Assembly: GCA_031835245.1 (NCBI GenBank) | Contig: JAVKOQ010000174.1 | Location: 1 to 64,000, forward strand | Direction of reading: 5' to 3' | DNA: 64,000 bases | Source of the DNA: Balamuthia mandrillaris | Taxonomy: Eukaryota; Discosea; Longamoebia; Balamuthiidae | Shown here: in pieces, positions 25,101 through 36,202 of the stretch | How positions within the stretch are numbered: the stretch's first letter is position 1 | How the letters are laid out: every line of letters starts with the position of its first letter | Program-made: the position numbers and the translations under genes | Notes under the pieces: model-generated | Told to the model about the DNA's origin: nothing | Databases searched by the model: none | The model's input: the letters and a program-made list of their open reading frames with translations, nothing else

Positions 25101-26058
25101 CTCCTCTCTCTCTCCCCCCCCCTCTCTCTTGCTTGCTCTCTCGTTTAAAACGTACTTTGTAGTTGTGTCCTCGAGGTAGTCAAACTCGCCAACTACAAAG
25201 GCCAAAAGGTAAGTTGACATAATGGGCGTGGTTGCGAATTTGACTGTCTTGAATTCGCCTTCCTGTACTTTATCAATGAGAGGCATGTTCGACAACACAT
25301 CAAAGTGGTTAAGAGCCGTGATGGTCACATCAAACGTCGCTTTCAAAGCAGGCTCGTCCCAACAAGGGAACGCTCGTCTAGCATCGGTTGCCTTCATTTA
25401 CAAAAAACCAATAAGTTGAACAACAAGATGGAGAACAGAGAGAAGGGGAGAATCCACAAACCTCGAATTGGGTGACAGCCATGAAGGCCTCTTCACCTTT
25501 GGCGTTGGTATACTTGCTGCGATAGAATCTGCAGAAGAGGAGAGGTAAGCCATGGCAAGGATGAGAGGGTAAGAGAAGATGAAACCAAACCCTTTCATCT
25601 TGTCGTTAAGAATGCCAGTGAAACGCATGGTGAGGAGGCCCTCTCCAACTTGGAGCGCTTTCTCGAAGGAAAGTGTGGCGATTTCCTTCTTCTCGTCGTA
25701 GGCGATGTGCTTGGCGCTAAGCGGGTCTCTTCCCTGTTCAGTGCTAAAGGAGGCAGACTGGATGACCAGCTCAGCAGCGTTAACGGTAATCACGTCCGTG
25801 TCCTCCACGACTTGCAGCTTCACGGTCACTGAGCCACTGATGTGGAAAAAAGAAGAGCCAGCGTCCGTTTGCAAGCAAAGAGTAGAGCAAAACATTCGAA
25901 TGAGTTGAGCTGTGTATTTTTTTTGCAAAATAGCAATTGAACGAAAACACAAACCTAAAAGTGTGCAGAGCAAGATCAGGTTTGAGCTTCAGGTCGTAGT
26001 GGGAGGGCCTCACATTCTTGGGCAAGACCACCCTCGTTTGCAGCAGCAGCAGCAGCAG
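21980..26058 (-). CDS. M1-family zinc aminopeptidase (puromycin-sensitive type)
   Basis: About a dozen exons encode a full M1 peptidase. The exopeptidase motif GAMENWG is near 24700-24725. Zinc motif [10 protein letters not shown] lies near 24480-24510, and the downstream zinc glutamate is in WLNEGFATW near 24350-24385. The N-terminal domain reads [31 protein letters not shown] and [16 protein letters not shown], and the C-terminal helical ERAP1-like domain runs to the TAA at 21980-21982. Order and motifs match puromycin-sensitive aminopeptidase, a cytosolic enzyme trimming peptides from the proteasome. No signal peptide or membrane anchor is visible. The last intron consists largely of a CT repeat (GA on +, 22145-22195). 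The start is odd: the conserved frame is open back to a stop near 26074 without an ATG, and a nearby ATG at about 26073 is out of frame by one. The end coordinate given is the first in-frame CTG of a CTG run. Confidence 0.88.
22145..22195. repeat. (GA)n microsatellite in the aminopeptidase's last intron
   Basis: About 50 bases of pure GA on + (CT on the sense strand) start a few bases after the 5' splice site of the last intron of the aminopeptidase. Confidence 0.95.
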
Positions 26059-26308
26059 CGTTTCCTTCCATCGTTACTTTTTGTCTTTGTGGTTTTTGGG
26101 CGGCACCCCCCCCCCCCCGCCAATCTGAAAAAAAAAATGATGGCCCGAAGAAAAAGCCAGGGCCCCCTGATGACGTGGCCGAGGACCCCCGCACGGCTGC
26201 TGCAATCCCGCTGGTCCTTTATCTGCAGCTAAAACGCGTTTTGCAGCGGCCAAAGCCTCTTTCTTCGGCCAGAAGTTATGCCCTGCCTCCCGCCGCCAAC
26301 AAAGGTTT

Positions 26309-26310
26309 GG

Positions 26311-26357
<47 letters not shown>

Positions 26358-26376
26358 TCCCTATGCTCTCCTGCCG
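26309..26376. repeat. (CT)n tract between divergent aminopeptidase and SET genes
   Basis: CT repeats with one interruption lie in the 390-base space between the divergent aminopeptidase (-) and SET/MYND (+) starts. The same space holds a run of fourteen C near 26107-26120. This region must contain both promoters. Confidence 0.9.
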
Positions 26377-26447
26377 CCCCCTCTCATGCACACCGAAACA
26401 AAAGAAGAGTAAGATGATTAACGTGATGGAGGCGGGAAAAAAAAAGG

Positions 26448-28018
26448 ATGGAAGAGAGTAGCACGCGCAGCAGGCGGTTGGAAGAGTATTTCAGGGACAC
26501 GCCCATGCTCCCCAGAATGGAAGAAGGAAGAGGGCGCTTTCTTGTCAGCAGGCGCTTGATCAGGAAGGGTGAGGTGCTGCTTGTAGCGCAACCATACGCC
26601 ATCGCTTGCAAGCAGGTTAGTAGTAGAAACACAAATGGCAACCAAGCGTCACTCACCGCAGCGAAAAGGTCCAAACAACCTGTGCCTACTGCTTGCGCCA
26701 TTGCGACAACTTGGACGGAAGTGCTGCTCCGATGAGAGCCAATTGCGCGGGGTGCAAGGCGGTTTGGTATTGCAATGCTACTGAGAAGGCAATGGACTGG
26801 GAGGAAGGACATCACCTCGAGTGCCAATGGTTCAAACGCATCCGTGAATACACACGTACACTACCTCTCTGTATTGTAGTCCACGAGTTGGTGATGATTG
26901 TTAACCTCTGCTCTAGATGGTAACAAAAGCGCTCACGTTGGCAACAAACAGGCTCAAGCGCTTAGTTCCTTCGAAGAGGCGGAACTCCGCCTGTTGGTGA
27001 AATGCTTGCGGCAGCGTTTTTTTGAGACCATGGAAACCAAACAAAAACACCATGAGCAACGCTGCTTCTCACGGTGTCATAGTACTTTGAGAAGTGACGG
27101 GGACAGTCAGGATGGAGATCATTCCTCCGTTCTTGACTTACGTTTTGCTGATTTGCAGATGCTATGGTCCAACTCGGATAGCATCAGCAAGGAGGACGCC
27201 GAGAGGTGGACTACCATCCTTCAGCACGTTTTTGGCACTCAAGCATCCACAAACCAACAGAGGATGAGTAAGGCTAGAAGACGGAATAATCACTATGGAG
27301 GCTCCTCCGTTTTGTCTTTGGAGCACCATGACCTTCTTGAATTGTTATCGAAGGACTTTTGCAACGGTTTTGCTCTTCGGAATAGGGAAGGCGGTGCCTA
27401 TGCGTTTGGCAGCTATCCCTCTGCCTCTTACTTTAATCATTCCTGGTTGGATCCTTTTCTCTCCTTTCTCCCCTTTCTCCTCTCCCTCTTTGCTCTGGTT
27501 AGCTTATCTTGTTTGATGACCATCAACAAAGCAATGCCAATGTCTGTCGGATACAAGGGCATATATACGACAAAAGCGACGAAATCCTACCCTATGCATA
27601 CGCATGGTATTGCTCCTTTCCTTCTTATGCAGTTCTTTGTTTTTGGGGTTTTAGAACTCTCATATTAATGACCAAACAAAGCCTTCGATTTGTAGCATTA
27701 AGAGATATCCAACCAGAAGAAGAGATCACGATAAGCTATCTGAATCCCACGTTACCGTTGGAAGCTCGACGCTCCTATCTGTCCACTCTCTACTTCTTCA
27801 AGTGCGATTGCGAGCTTTGCCGCTACCAACAACACCAACAGCTGGGAGGGAAGGAAAAGGAGGAGATCAGCAACAAGAGCGAGTTCTTTTATGCCTCCAT
27901 GGCTTGCGGACAATGCCACGGGAGGGGTGTGCTTTACCCCAAGCCTTTGCAACAACCGTCCAGTTCGATAAAACAAGAATGGTGTTACACTTGCAATATT
28001 TGTGGCCGTGAAACCTGA
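26448..28018 (+). CDS. SMYD-type SET and MYND domain lysine methyltransferase
   Basis: The gene starts at ATG 26448; exons 26448-26615, 26669-26843, 26917-27445 and 27532-28018 keep one frame. The first exon holds the N-terminal part of the SET domain (GRGRFLVSRRLIRKGEVLL). The second is a MYND zinc finger (TCAYCLRHC, CAGCKAVWYCN, a final H-x3-C). A helical insert follows, then the SET core: SASYFNHSCNANV (the NHSC motif of the AdoMet site), RFVALRDIQPEEEITISYL and the post-SET cysteines CDCELC. Two more Cys pairs (CGQCHG, CYTCNICG) follow. SMYD proteins methylate lysines on histones and other proteins. The segment 27600-27660 inside the SET core is an in-frame insertion that may be an unspliced intron. 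The usual C-terminal TPR-like domain is missing unless exons near 28260-28390 belong here. Confidence 0.87.
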
Positions 28019-28259
28019 TATTCGATAACGTGGTTGGAGAACGTTGTGGTAGGATTATATCCACTGACATAAGAAAAAGCAAAGAAAAACAAATCGGCAC
28101 TAGTTATTGGTTTAGGCACAACACGGTGGACATACCGCGAACATTCACAGGGGTGCCACTGAAGGATGAAACCTCAAGTCAGAAGTGTTTCCCTTTGGTT
28201 ACTCCTCGGAGCCTCTGCAGCGACGCCGTCAAGGAAACTTTCTCCTTGTTCCTTCTTCA

Positions 28260-28390
28260 GGCCTACGCTCCTCAACAAGGCAGGGAATCCCGGTTCTGTT
28301 AGGTCTGCCTCTGCGATCCTCCAAGGGCTCCAACATGACCTAGGGCAAGTTAGAGACGAAATCTACTCAAGTATTTGTTGTGGCACATAA
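28260..28390 (+). other. possible additional 3' exon of the SET/MYND gene
   Basis: A frame with helical, protein-like composition (PTLLNKAGNPGSVRSASAIL) begins after a good acceptor (TTCTTCAG) and ends in TAA at 28388-28390. If the donor at 28010 (GGCC|GTGAAA) were used with a further small exon, the SMYD protein would continue into a helical C-terminal part. The joining exon was not found, so this stays a suggestion. Confidence 0.3.
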
Positions 28391-28690
28391 ATAACCTCAT
28401 TTTAAATTGTTATAGCCTACACAGCTGTTCTTTGCCAGTGGTCGCGTGCTGGTGATGGAGTTGAGGAAGAGCTGTGTTAACATTGCTGCTGCCGGGTGCG
28501 GATGTAGTAAGGGATAGTAGGCGGCTGTCGGCGGTACCGTTGGTAGTGGACAGTGGAGGGAGTTGGTGTTGTTGGCCCCTTGTAGTGCAGTTAAAGTGAG
28601 GAGAAAAAGTGAGGCCAGGCCTGGAGAAGCGAAACTGCACGCTTCTGTTTTATTGTACAATAAGTATGAATGGCGCCAGAGGAGTAAGAT

Positions 28691-31600
28691 TCAGGAGGGA
28701 AGGGCAGGCCTATTTCGTTTGCCAATGCGCCTGTTCCATTGGGGTGAGGGGCACTCTTCCAGCTCCGCTTCTTCCCGTAAAGTTGTCGCCACAAAGTAAC
28801 TCCATCCGGTGTGCCCTAGTATTGTTTTGTTTAATATTTTGTTAAAGGTGAATAAATGAGAAAAGGAAGAAGGGAGGAGTGTAAAGGCATCAACCTGATA
28901 TAACATCTTTGACGGCATCTTCATTGTGTGCGACTTTAACGATAACGCGAGCTAACGTAACAATAGCTGCCATATTGGGACTTCGTGCGCCTCTTCCTTT
29001 GCTTTGGCTAGTAAAACGCAGATAAGAGAAATGAAGGACGAAGCCAAAGAGAGAGAGAAAAATCCACAGATTAAAAGTGAATACAACAGTTAACATCTGC
29101 GCATAATGATTCGTAATGAAAGGATGAATACCATAGAAGATTGTTTTCTCTGTTAGCTGCCACTATCCGGTCCAACAATTTATGTTCTTTGAGGATCTGC
29201 AAATAGCGAAACAAAAAAAACCAGAAAAAACAAGAAAAAGAAAAAGAAAAAGAAAAAGAAAAAGAAAAAGATAAAGAAAAAGATAAAGAAAAAGAAAAAG
29301 AAAAAGAAAAAAAAAGGTATAGACCGAGTTAGTTAGTTGACAATCTGAAGGAAAAAAAGTCAAAGGCCACGAACGCTGCATTTTAGAGTAACCAACTCCT
29401 TGTGGAAAAAAACGCTTCGAAAGAGTGTAGTAACAGCATTATGAAGTACGTTGTTGTTGTGGTTGTTGAATAGGAGATCCATGACCACTTCCCAGAAATT
29501 GCATTGAGACAAACAGGTGAAGAAACGTTGGCGAATGGCACCGGGAACAAAGGAAGAGAGTAAGTGGTTAAACACCAACCCCATAAAGCGGGTAGCCTTA
29601 TATCGGGCGAGACCGCTCTGGCTTGACGAAGAGCTGCCAGAGATTATGCTGAGTAATAAGTGCAGATTCTCGGTCAGGGCGCTGAACAAGCGATCAGTTA
29701 ACTGAGTGCTATCTTCTCCACCTTGTTTTTTTCGTACAGCTCTGGCTTTTTCTAACCGCTCCTTCCCAGTGAGGAGGGGAGGTACCGCTAGACTATTTGC
29801 ATCATTCTTTCGCCGCAACCTGGAACTTTGTTGCTGGTGTGGTGTCGCTAACTTTTCCTCCTCCTTTTGTTTTTCCTTAGCTACCGGCTGTTTTTCGCCA
29901 TTTGCCTCGTCTTCATCCCTCTCTGTCACTTCTTTATACTCGCTTTCTCTTTGCTCGATTTCCTGTAGTACGACTGTAGTCTTCTCTGCCACGGCGTTGG
30001 GTTGCTCCTTCAATTTGGCCATGACCGTGGCCTCTACTTGAGCATCTTCCTGCCGTTGCTCTGTGACCAACGCCTTTACCTTGTTAGTTTTACGGCTGCT
30101 GCTGTTGCTTGCAGACCCTTCATCTCCTCCATCCTCATCTTCATCTTCTTCAGCTCCTGGTTTGTGGCGCGGAGTGTGCACAACGATATTGAGCCCACCT
30201 CCCTCTTGTTGTTCTACTAACACGCCGCCACCGTTGCCACTGCCCGTCGAGTTGAGGGGTGGAACTGGAGTCGCATTGTGCTGCTGTCGTTCCCAGTCGT
30301 AGAGTAACAATTCCTCCATTATCTCAAGGCCTTCACAGACGACAACGCTGTTCTAATGTTTTGCAAGCCCATATTTAAAAAAAAAACACACACCACACAC
30401 ATGCAGATAAGAGCAGGACCCACCTTATGTGATAAAACTGCCGAGATAAAAGGCTTCAATCTTTCAGTGCTAACTAACTCAAGAAACAACGAAGGAGAGG
30501 GCATTCTTTTCTTGATGTGTCGCTTGGCAAAAATAATGATCTCTTTGTAAATAGCAGCAGCATGCTCAGTCACAACATCGTGCTGTCGTGCGTCGAGCTC
30601 TTCCTCCATTTCCACAATTTCTCTAGGCGTGTTGTTGGCTGGTTTTCTGGGTTCCTGCAAAATGCGATCCAGCAACCCGCTCACAAAATTTCCTTCTATT
30701 AACCACTTGAAGAGAGTTAGAAGAAAAAGTTCCCAGAAAAAAGAAGAGAAAATGGTGAGGAAGAAGAAATGTTGGTTTGAGAGGAAGGCACAGGGATCAA
30801 AAGCAAACCAGGTTGAACAGTTCAGCCTTTTCTGGCCGAATGCCAAACAACACGGAGCCTTTGATGACACCAAACTTGAGTTGATTTGAAGGTTGGGCAG
30901 CAATAGGCCTACACGGAGAGATCATTGATATTGACGTTACGAGAAGATTAAATACAGACAAGTGTTGCAGATGGCAAAGCATAGATAAGGTAAAGTCTAC
31001 AGGATCAGTTCTCACTAAATAATGGATTACCTACGGAGATAATAGTTGAAAGGTGAGATAGAGCGAGCGAGGGAGCGAGAGAACGAGAAAGAGAAAAGAA
31101 CGGCGAAGAGAACAGAAGCAGCGAAAGAGGAAAGGGAAGAAAGAGCTTTTTAACTCATATGGTACTTTTTCTTTGGTGTGAGGCCGAAAGGCTAATATCT
31201 GGGCAAGGTTGGATATTTGAGGAGGAGGTGGTACGTAAGGGCTTCCCTCACAAAAGAGGCGGTGGGCTTGCTTGAAACGCGAGAAAAAGAAGGCAATCAT
31301 GCCCTTCACATTGTCTGGTGTAAAAATGCCGCCGTTGCTCACTTCGTTTCCCAAAAGCTCCACACAAACACTTGTGTAACTGTCATGTTTGGTACAAATA
31401 AAGGAGTGAGCAAGGACCCTATTCTCTCTCTCTCTCTCTCTCTCTCGTCAACAAAGCAAAGATGAAAGGTTTACGGTAATGGTTCGTCGTGATGAAAAGC
31501 AACTTGTAGAGATTGGCTGCAATAAGAGAGCGCATGTGAAGAAGGAAAGGGTCTTCCTTCGTTAACTGCTTGCCATAAGATCTCCCCAAATACAGATGGC

Positions 31601-31984
31601 TCGTTCAGACTGAAATGCCAAAAAGAAAATGTGAGGGAAGGGAAAGCAGAGGCAGCAGCAGAGGAGCGAGTTACGCAGTCAGAAGATGTTGGTTGCCCAG
31701 TCGTGCTTCCCAGAGCAAATGCTCCGGTTCTACTTCCATGAAAAGGTCTTCAAAGCAAGGCCCTCCAGTTTTCTCCTGAACTTTTAGCCATTCGGTAACG
31801 TACTGGTAACCAATGCCATCTGGAGCAATCGATGATGAATAACCCTCATTGTTTGGGGGGGAAAGAATTGCTTGCAAAAAGAAGGAGAGACTTTACCAAC
31901 ACGAGCGGGTGGTCTTTCCGGGATGAACTTCAAGCCGCTTGGTGTTATGATAGGATCTAACGTAAATTTGTACGAGGCCTCCAT
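28691..31984 (-). CDS. SAPS-family regulatory subunit of PP6 / Sit4-type phosphatase
   Basis: A multi-exon minus-strand gene. The starting exon (ATG at 31984) leads to PCFEDLFMEVEPEHLLWEAR, resembling the LEELLDEEDxLQECK start of SAPS domains. Further exons are alpha-helical. The large exon at about 29380-30319 has a disordered Glu/Ser/Thr-rich insert followed by FWEVVMDLLFNNHNNNVLHN, which matches the SAPS motif LDLFFKYxWNNFLH. Later exons give LKEHKLLDRIVAANRENN, RSPNMAAIVTLARVIV and GWSYFVATTLREEAELEE, matching the RGNMGHLTRIAN and WESFVEETL ends of the domain. The last intron is needed to reach the stop at 28691-28693. SAPS proteins hold the PP6 catalytic subunit and steer it in cell-cycle and DNA-damage signalling. 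The disordered insert inside the domain is unusual. The start is uncertain. Confidence 0.7.
29227..29317. repeat. (AAAAAG)n tract in an intron of the SAPS gene
   Basis: About fifteen copies of AAAAAG or close variants lie on + (CTTTTT on the sense strand) in an intron of the SAPS-family gene, near its 3' splice side. Confidence 0.85.
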
Positions 31985-32461
31985 CTTTTCCCTCCTCCTG
32001 CCAAGAGCTTAAGCAGTCATGTGCTATTCCCACTGAGACCAAGGGGGGGAAACTGTAATCTTGGTTTTGCCTAGTAGCACTCCTACGGCGTTGCAACAGA
32101 ACAGCGAGAGAGGGGGGAAAGGGCTTGGGAGGTTGTCTGTAGCGTAGTCGGACTTTTGCATCTTTATTTATTGTCGACAACACCTCTCCTGAGTCGAGAT
32201 GAGATAATTATCGCATGAGGGAAGCGCGCGTGTTTGGAGGGTGAGCCCACGCTTTCGTGTTAAAATATCTTCAAGCACTGCAGATGGACTTGTCAAGCGG
32301 GATCTTCGGAACACTGCCAACTTCACGAAGCAGCCGCTAGGCAACAACCTCGTACGCGTCCAGCCTCGTGGTCTACGCCCACTGCCAAAAGTTTCCTCTT
32401 TTAAAACGCTGGAAAAAAAAAAACAACAAAACACAAAGCAAGTTTATTCATTTTTTAAAGC
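31985..32461. other. intergenic gap with an unassigned open stretch
   Basis: This gap lies upstream of the SAPS gene and downstream of the armadillo gene. From 32241 to 32420 both strands are open and codon-like on +, but no ATG, splice sites or recognisable domain supports a gene. An AAACAACAAAACAC-type A-rich stretch follows. I make no gene call. Confidence 0.3.
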
Positions 32462-35400
32462 TTAAAGTTTGGTTATTAATGTTTTACAAATGTCAAGACA
32501 TTCGTGAGAAGAAATATGTTGATTTGCTATAGTAGATTGAATCAATGATTTCAACCCAGAATGGGACAGTATGTTCTGGCAGTGTTCTAAGCCAACAACC
32601 AAAAATAAACAGTCAACACAAAGCCAACCCAGAAAAAGAAAAATAGCAAGGAAACAAAAGAAAAGGGAAAAAGAAAGGAAAAGAGCAAAGGGAAAAGAGA
32701 AGATCTTCTGAAAGGAAAGAAAAAGAAAAAGAAAAACAAACCATAAGTAGTAAAATTAATAAAAGTTGTTAAAACAACTTTTTGTACTGTTTCACTTTTT
32801 GCCAGAGTGATAAGTCGCAATAAAAGCTCCAATATATCACTCTCTGCTATCATTTTACAATGTTGTTCATTGTTCATGGATAAGTTGTTAACGGCTTGTA
32901 CTCCTTCTAACTGTAAAATATCAAAAGAAGATTCTAAAAGAAACTTCAATAAATTTAATCCTTCTTTGTCCATTATTTCTTCTTTTATAGTTCCTATATT
33001 TTGAAGTGATAGTGTTTGCTTGAGAACAAAAGTACAGGAAGAAAATAACATCGACAAAGAAAAGTGACAATATTGACAATAATTAACAAAATGGTAAAAG
33101 AAAAGAAGAAAATAAAACCATTTTCCGCTGTAAGGATAGCTAGGAGTCTGCCTGCTTCTAACTGAATTCTTAAATCCTTTTCTTCTTCTCTATTTTCTTG
33201 CTTATCTCTTGCATCGATAATAATAGCATCCTTAATTTCAATAAGAGGGGCAAGCCCCCCTGCTTCTACGAATTTGGTTCTATTTTCCACTAACAAAAGG
33301 CAAACATTAAAAAAAATTTCATCAAAGCCAATATCAAAATCAACACTTAGGTACCTAAACGCATAAGACTGCTGAGGGTAAGGATGGCTGTGAATTTAAC
33401 ATGAGCATTGGTTGAAGGAAGTAACTCAATTAATGGCTTAAGGACTCCTTCTTCTACCATTATTTTCTTATTTTCCACTATCAAGAAACAGCAGAAATTA
33501 TGGTAAGCAACAAGCTTGATAATAATTAAAAAAAGCTTGTAGAGAGAGGGAGAGAGAGAGCGAGAGAGAGAATAACTGAGAATAGCAAGGTTGCGAATGG
33601 CCCCAGTAGCAAGGTGTTGAACACGTCCATCCTGAGAGGACAAGAGTTGGATTAAAGGGGGCAATGCTCCTCTTTTTACGAGTTGCCTACAATGCTCATC
33701 TATTATAGTTACTTTATTACTTTTAAAGATATCAAAAGAATAAAAGCAGAGAGATAGAGAAAACAGCAAATGAATGTAGAGAAAAGCAAACCGTTTCGCG
33801 CCAGGTTACCAACTATCATGGCAGCATTAAGCTGAATGTCAACATCATCAGAACTCAAAAAGTTGAGAAAAGTCTCCAAGTGTTGCAAAAAGTTGATCAT
33901 GATTTCATCTTTTGGTATAAATTAAGGAAAATTGAATAAAATGTTTGAAATGAAGGTGACGGACCATGCAGCACTAGTTGTGATACGCAATTCAAGGATG
34001 CCTTTTGCACTAGGCGGTTGGTAGTGTGAGCCGCCTCCATTAATAGTTGCAAGTGTTTCTGTCTGTTAAATAACGGCTTTGTCTCCTCTTTTGGAAAGAC
34101 TTGCTTGTGAAAAATAGATCGGAGAGACAGATAGATGAAGAGAGAGAAGGAAAGCTAAGAGCAATAGCATGATAAAAGGTGAAATATACCATTTGTAGCT
34201 AACGTCAAAAGCAATTCAGCAGCTGCTTTTGTTACATCTTCATCTTCACATTTCGAGATAACGGATAATGCAATATCAAGTCCTCCTTCCAATAAAAATG
34301 TTTCTGCATTTTGTACTGTTGTTACAGCCGAAAAAATAAAGAAAAAAACACCATTAAATGTTGCGCAAACTACCTATTAAAAAGTCAAAGTTACCAAGGT
34401 TACCATTCTCAAGTAAAGTACTTAAAGCACTCAAAGCCTCATCCAGAACAGCATCGTCTTGTGACTCCTTGAGAAGAAAAATGAGGGAAGGCAAGCAGCC
34501 TGCTTTCACCATTTCCTCATGTACCTCCTCTGCAACCAAAGTATAAAAAGTTATATCAAAAGATTAGGACACACGCAATTTTGCTTGACACCTACCATTG
34601 TCACCAACATTAGTCAGAACCCGGCAGGCCATACAAAGCGTTTGGGGGTTCTCTTCATCCTTCAACAGTTTGACCAGAGAAGGCAGAACTCCTTCTTGAA
34701 CAATCAGTCTTTTGTGTTGCTCTGCATGAAAAAACATCAGAGGAGAGACAGAACGAGAAAGAGAGAGAGAGAGACCGAGACAGGCTACCTTTTCGTGAAG
34801 CTAAATTAGCCAGCGCACCACAACTGTTTCGCTTAACTTCAACCACAGGAACGGAAAGGAATGAAACTAAGGAGTGCACTGCCCCCAACTCCACAATTCT
34901 GTTAATATGCTCCTCTGACAAAGTTCCTAATCAGTCTTTTGGAGCGATTGATCCAAGAGAGCAAAGAGACCAGAACGAGAAGAGCTGAAGAGGGGAAAAG
35001 GGAAGAACAGAAAGCAAACCGTGCTCATAAGAAAGATTGCCCAACGCTCTGGCAGCCCATTTGATCAGTTCCAGGTCGTCAGCTTTGTTCTTTACAAAGT
35101 ATACCATACGCTCAAGGACGCTCTCCCCCATCTTATTGCGGTTGTTATCTGCAATTGCCAGTGAGCGGGTGTCAAGGGAAATGAGAAAGTGAAAGACAGT
35201 ACCAACACGGGCGAGATCTCCAACCAATTCAACAAGATTATGGAGGGTGGTGGGCTCCAGATCTTCCCGCATCAACCAAGCGGAGAGTTGGAGAAGGCAC
35301 TCGTTCGTGATCTCTTGCTGTTTGCTGGTTTCTGGCACAGGGTCAGCGGAAAAAAAAACAAGGAAACAACACCAAGAGCGTTGAGGAGGAGGGAACGATA

Positions 35401-35473
35401 AAGAGGGCGTGAGCAATACAATACCATCCGAGAACAAAGAAGCGAGTTCTGCGGGCAATTTTTCGGTGGACAT
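32462..35473 (-). CDS. armadillo-repeat protein, smgGDS (RAP1GDS1)/Darlin-like
   Basis: The gene starts at ATG 35473 (MSTEKLPAELASLFSDG) and ends at TAA 32462-32464 after at least thirteen short exons, many holding one armadillo repeat. Visible repeat cores include AARALGNLSYEH, GALANLASRK, ACRVLTNVGDN, LQLNAAMIVGNLARN, VQHLATGAIRNLAI and VKFTAILTLSSLMRLG. The last four match in order the smgGDS repeats (LQLAGALAIANFARN, VQHAALSALRNLAIP, VQFKLLGTL), and the end of the protein also follows smgGDS. smgGDS binds small GTPases with polybasic tails (Rho, Rap) and acts as chaperone and exchange factor; Dictyostelium Darlin is the known amoebozoan member. The DNA is much more AT-rich than the genes to the left. 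Several introns carry short CT repeats on the sense strand. Confidence 0.78.
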
Positions 35474-35630
35474 TGGGTATGCTGCTGCGTGTGTCGTGCG
35501 GCGCAAAGGGCTCTTTTTCTTTTTGTTTTTGTTTTGCAGGGAAAGACGCGCACCAGTATTTTTTTTTTTTTCGCGGAAGTAAACGAGCGAAAGAGGGGAA
35601 AAAAAACCGCTCAACCTTTTACTTCCATCC

Positions 35631-35666
35631 GCGCTGCGGCTGCAACCTCTTGGTTTTCCGCAGCGC
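35631..35666. repeat. GC-rich 9-bp inverted repeat upstream of the armadillo gene
   Basis: GCGCTGCGG at 35631-35639 is reverse-complemented at 35658-35666, about 160-190 bases before the armadillo start codon. It stands out as GC-rich in an A/T-rich gap. The remainder of 35474-36202 has no recognisable gene. Confidence 0.6.
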
Positions 35667-36202
35667 AGAAGTGTGAAATGCGGTGGTGGTTTGTTGAGCT
35701 TTGTGTAGCTGCACGACGGGTTCAAGAAATGGAAAAAGAAAACCAGTAGTTGAAAAAAAAAGTGTTACTGCTGATGATGACAAGCAACCAAAGTTTATTC
35801 CTTCCCTTCGCTTCCCTTCTCTTCCCTTCTCTTTCATCCTCAACCTCTCCGCCTGTGCATTTACACGAATAGCACAATAATAATAACAGACGCCGCAGTA
35901 TCGGGGGTACTGCAACAAGTGAGAATTGTTGGCTTGTTTTGTCTCAACTGTTGCTACCCACAACTGGCCACATAGAGTGCAATCATTCCCTAGCTCATCA
36001 CCAACCTTTACCCTCAAGCCTTGTTTTGCTTTGCTGTCACGGTGCAAGACCTATCTCCCTCTTTTGTTTTCGTGCACCTAAATTTAGTGGGGAACGAAGT
36101 CCTAAACTACTTGCAATCCTAAAACAAGGCCAAAGGATGCTTTTACCTTAGAAGGTTATCCTCCTTTTTACTTTATTTCTTTTGCTAGTTTTGCAAACAA
36201 CA

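Noticed and set aside
32241-32465. Possible small basic protein on +
   Set aside because: It starts at GTG only and has no splice signals or recognisable domain; both strands are equally open.
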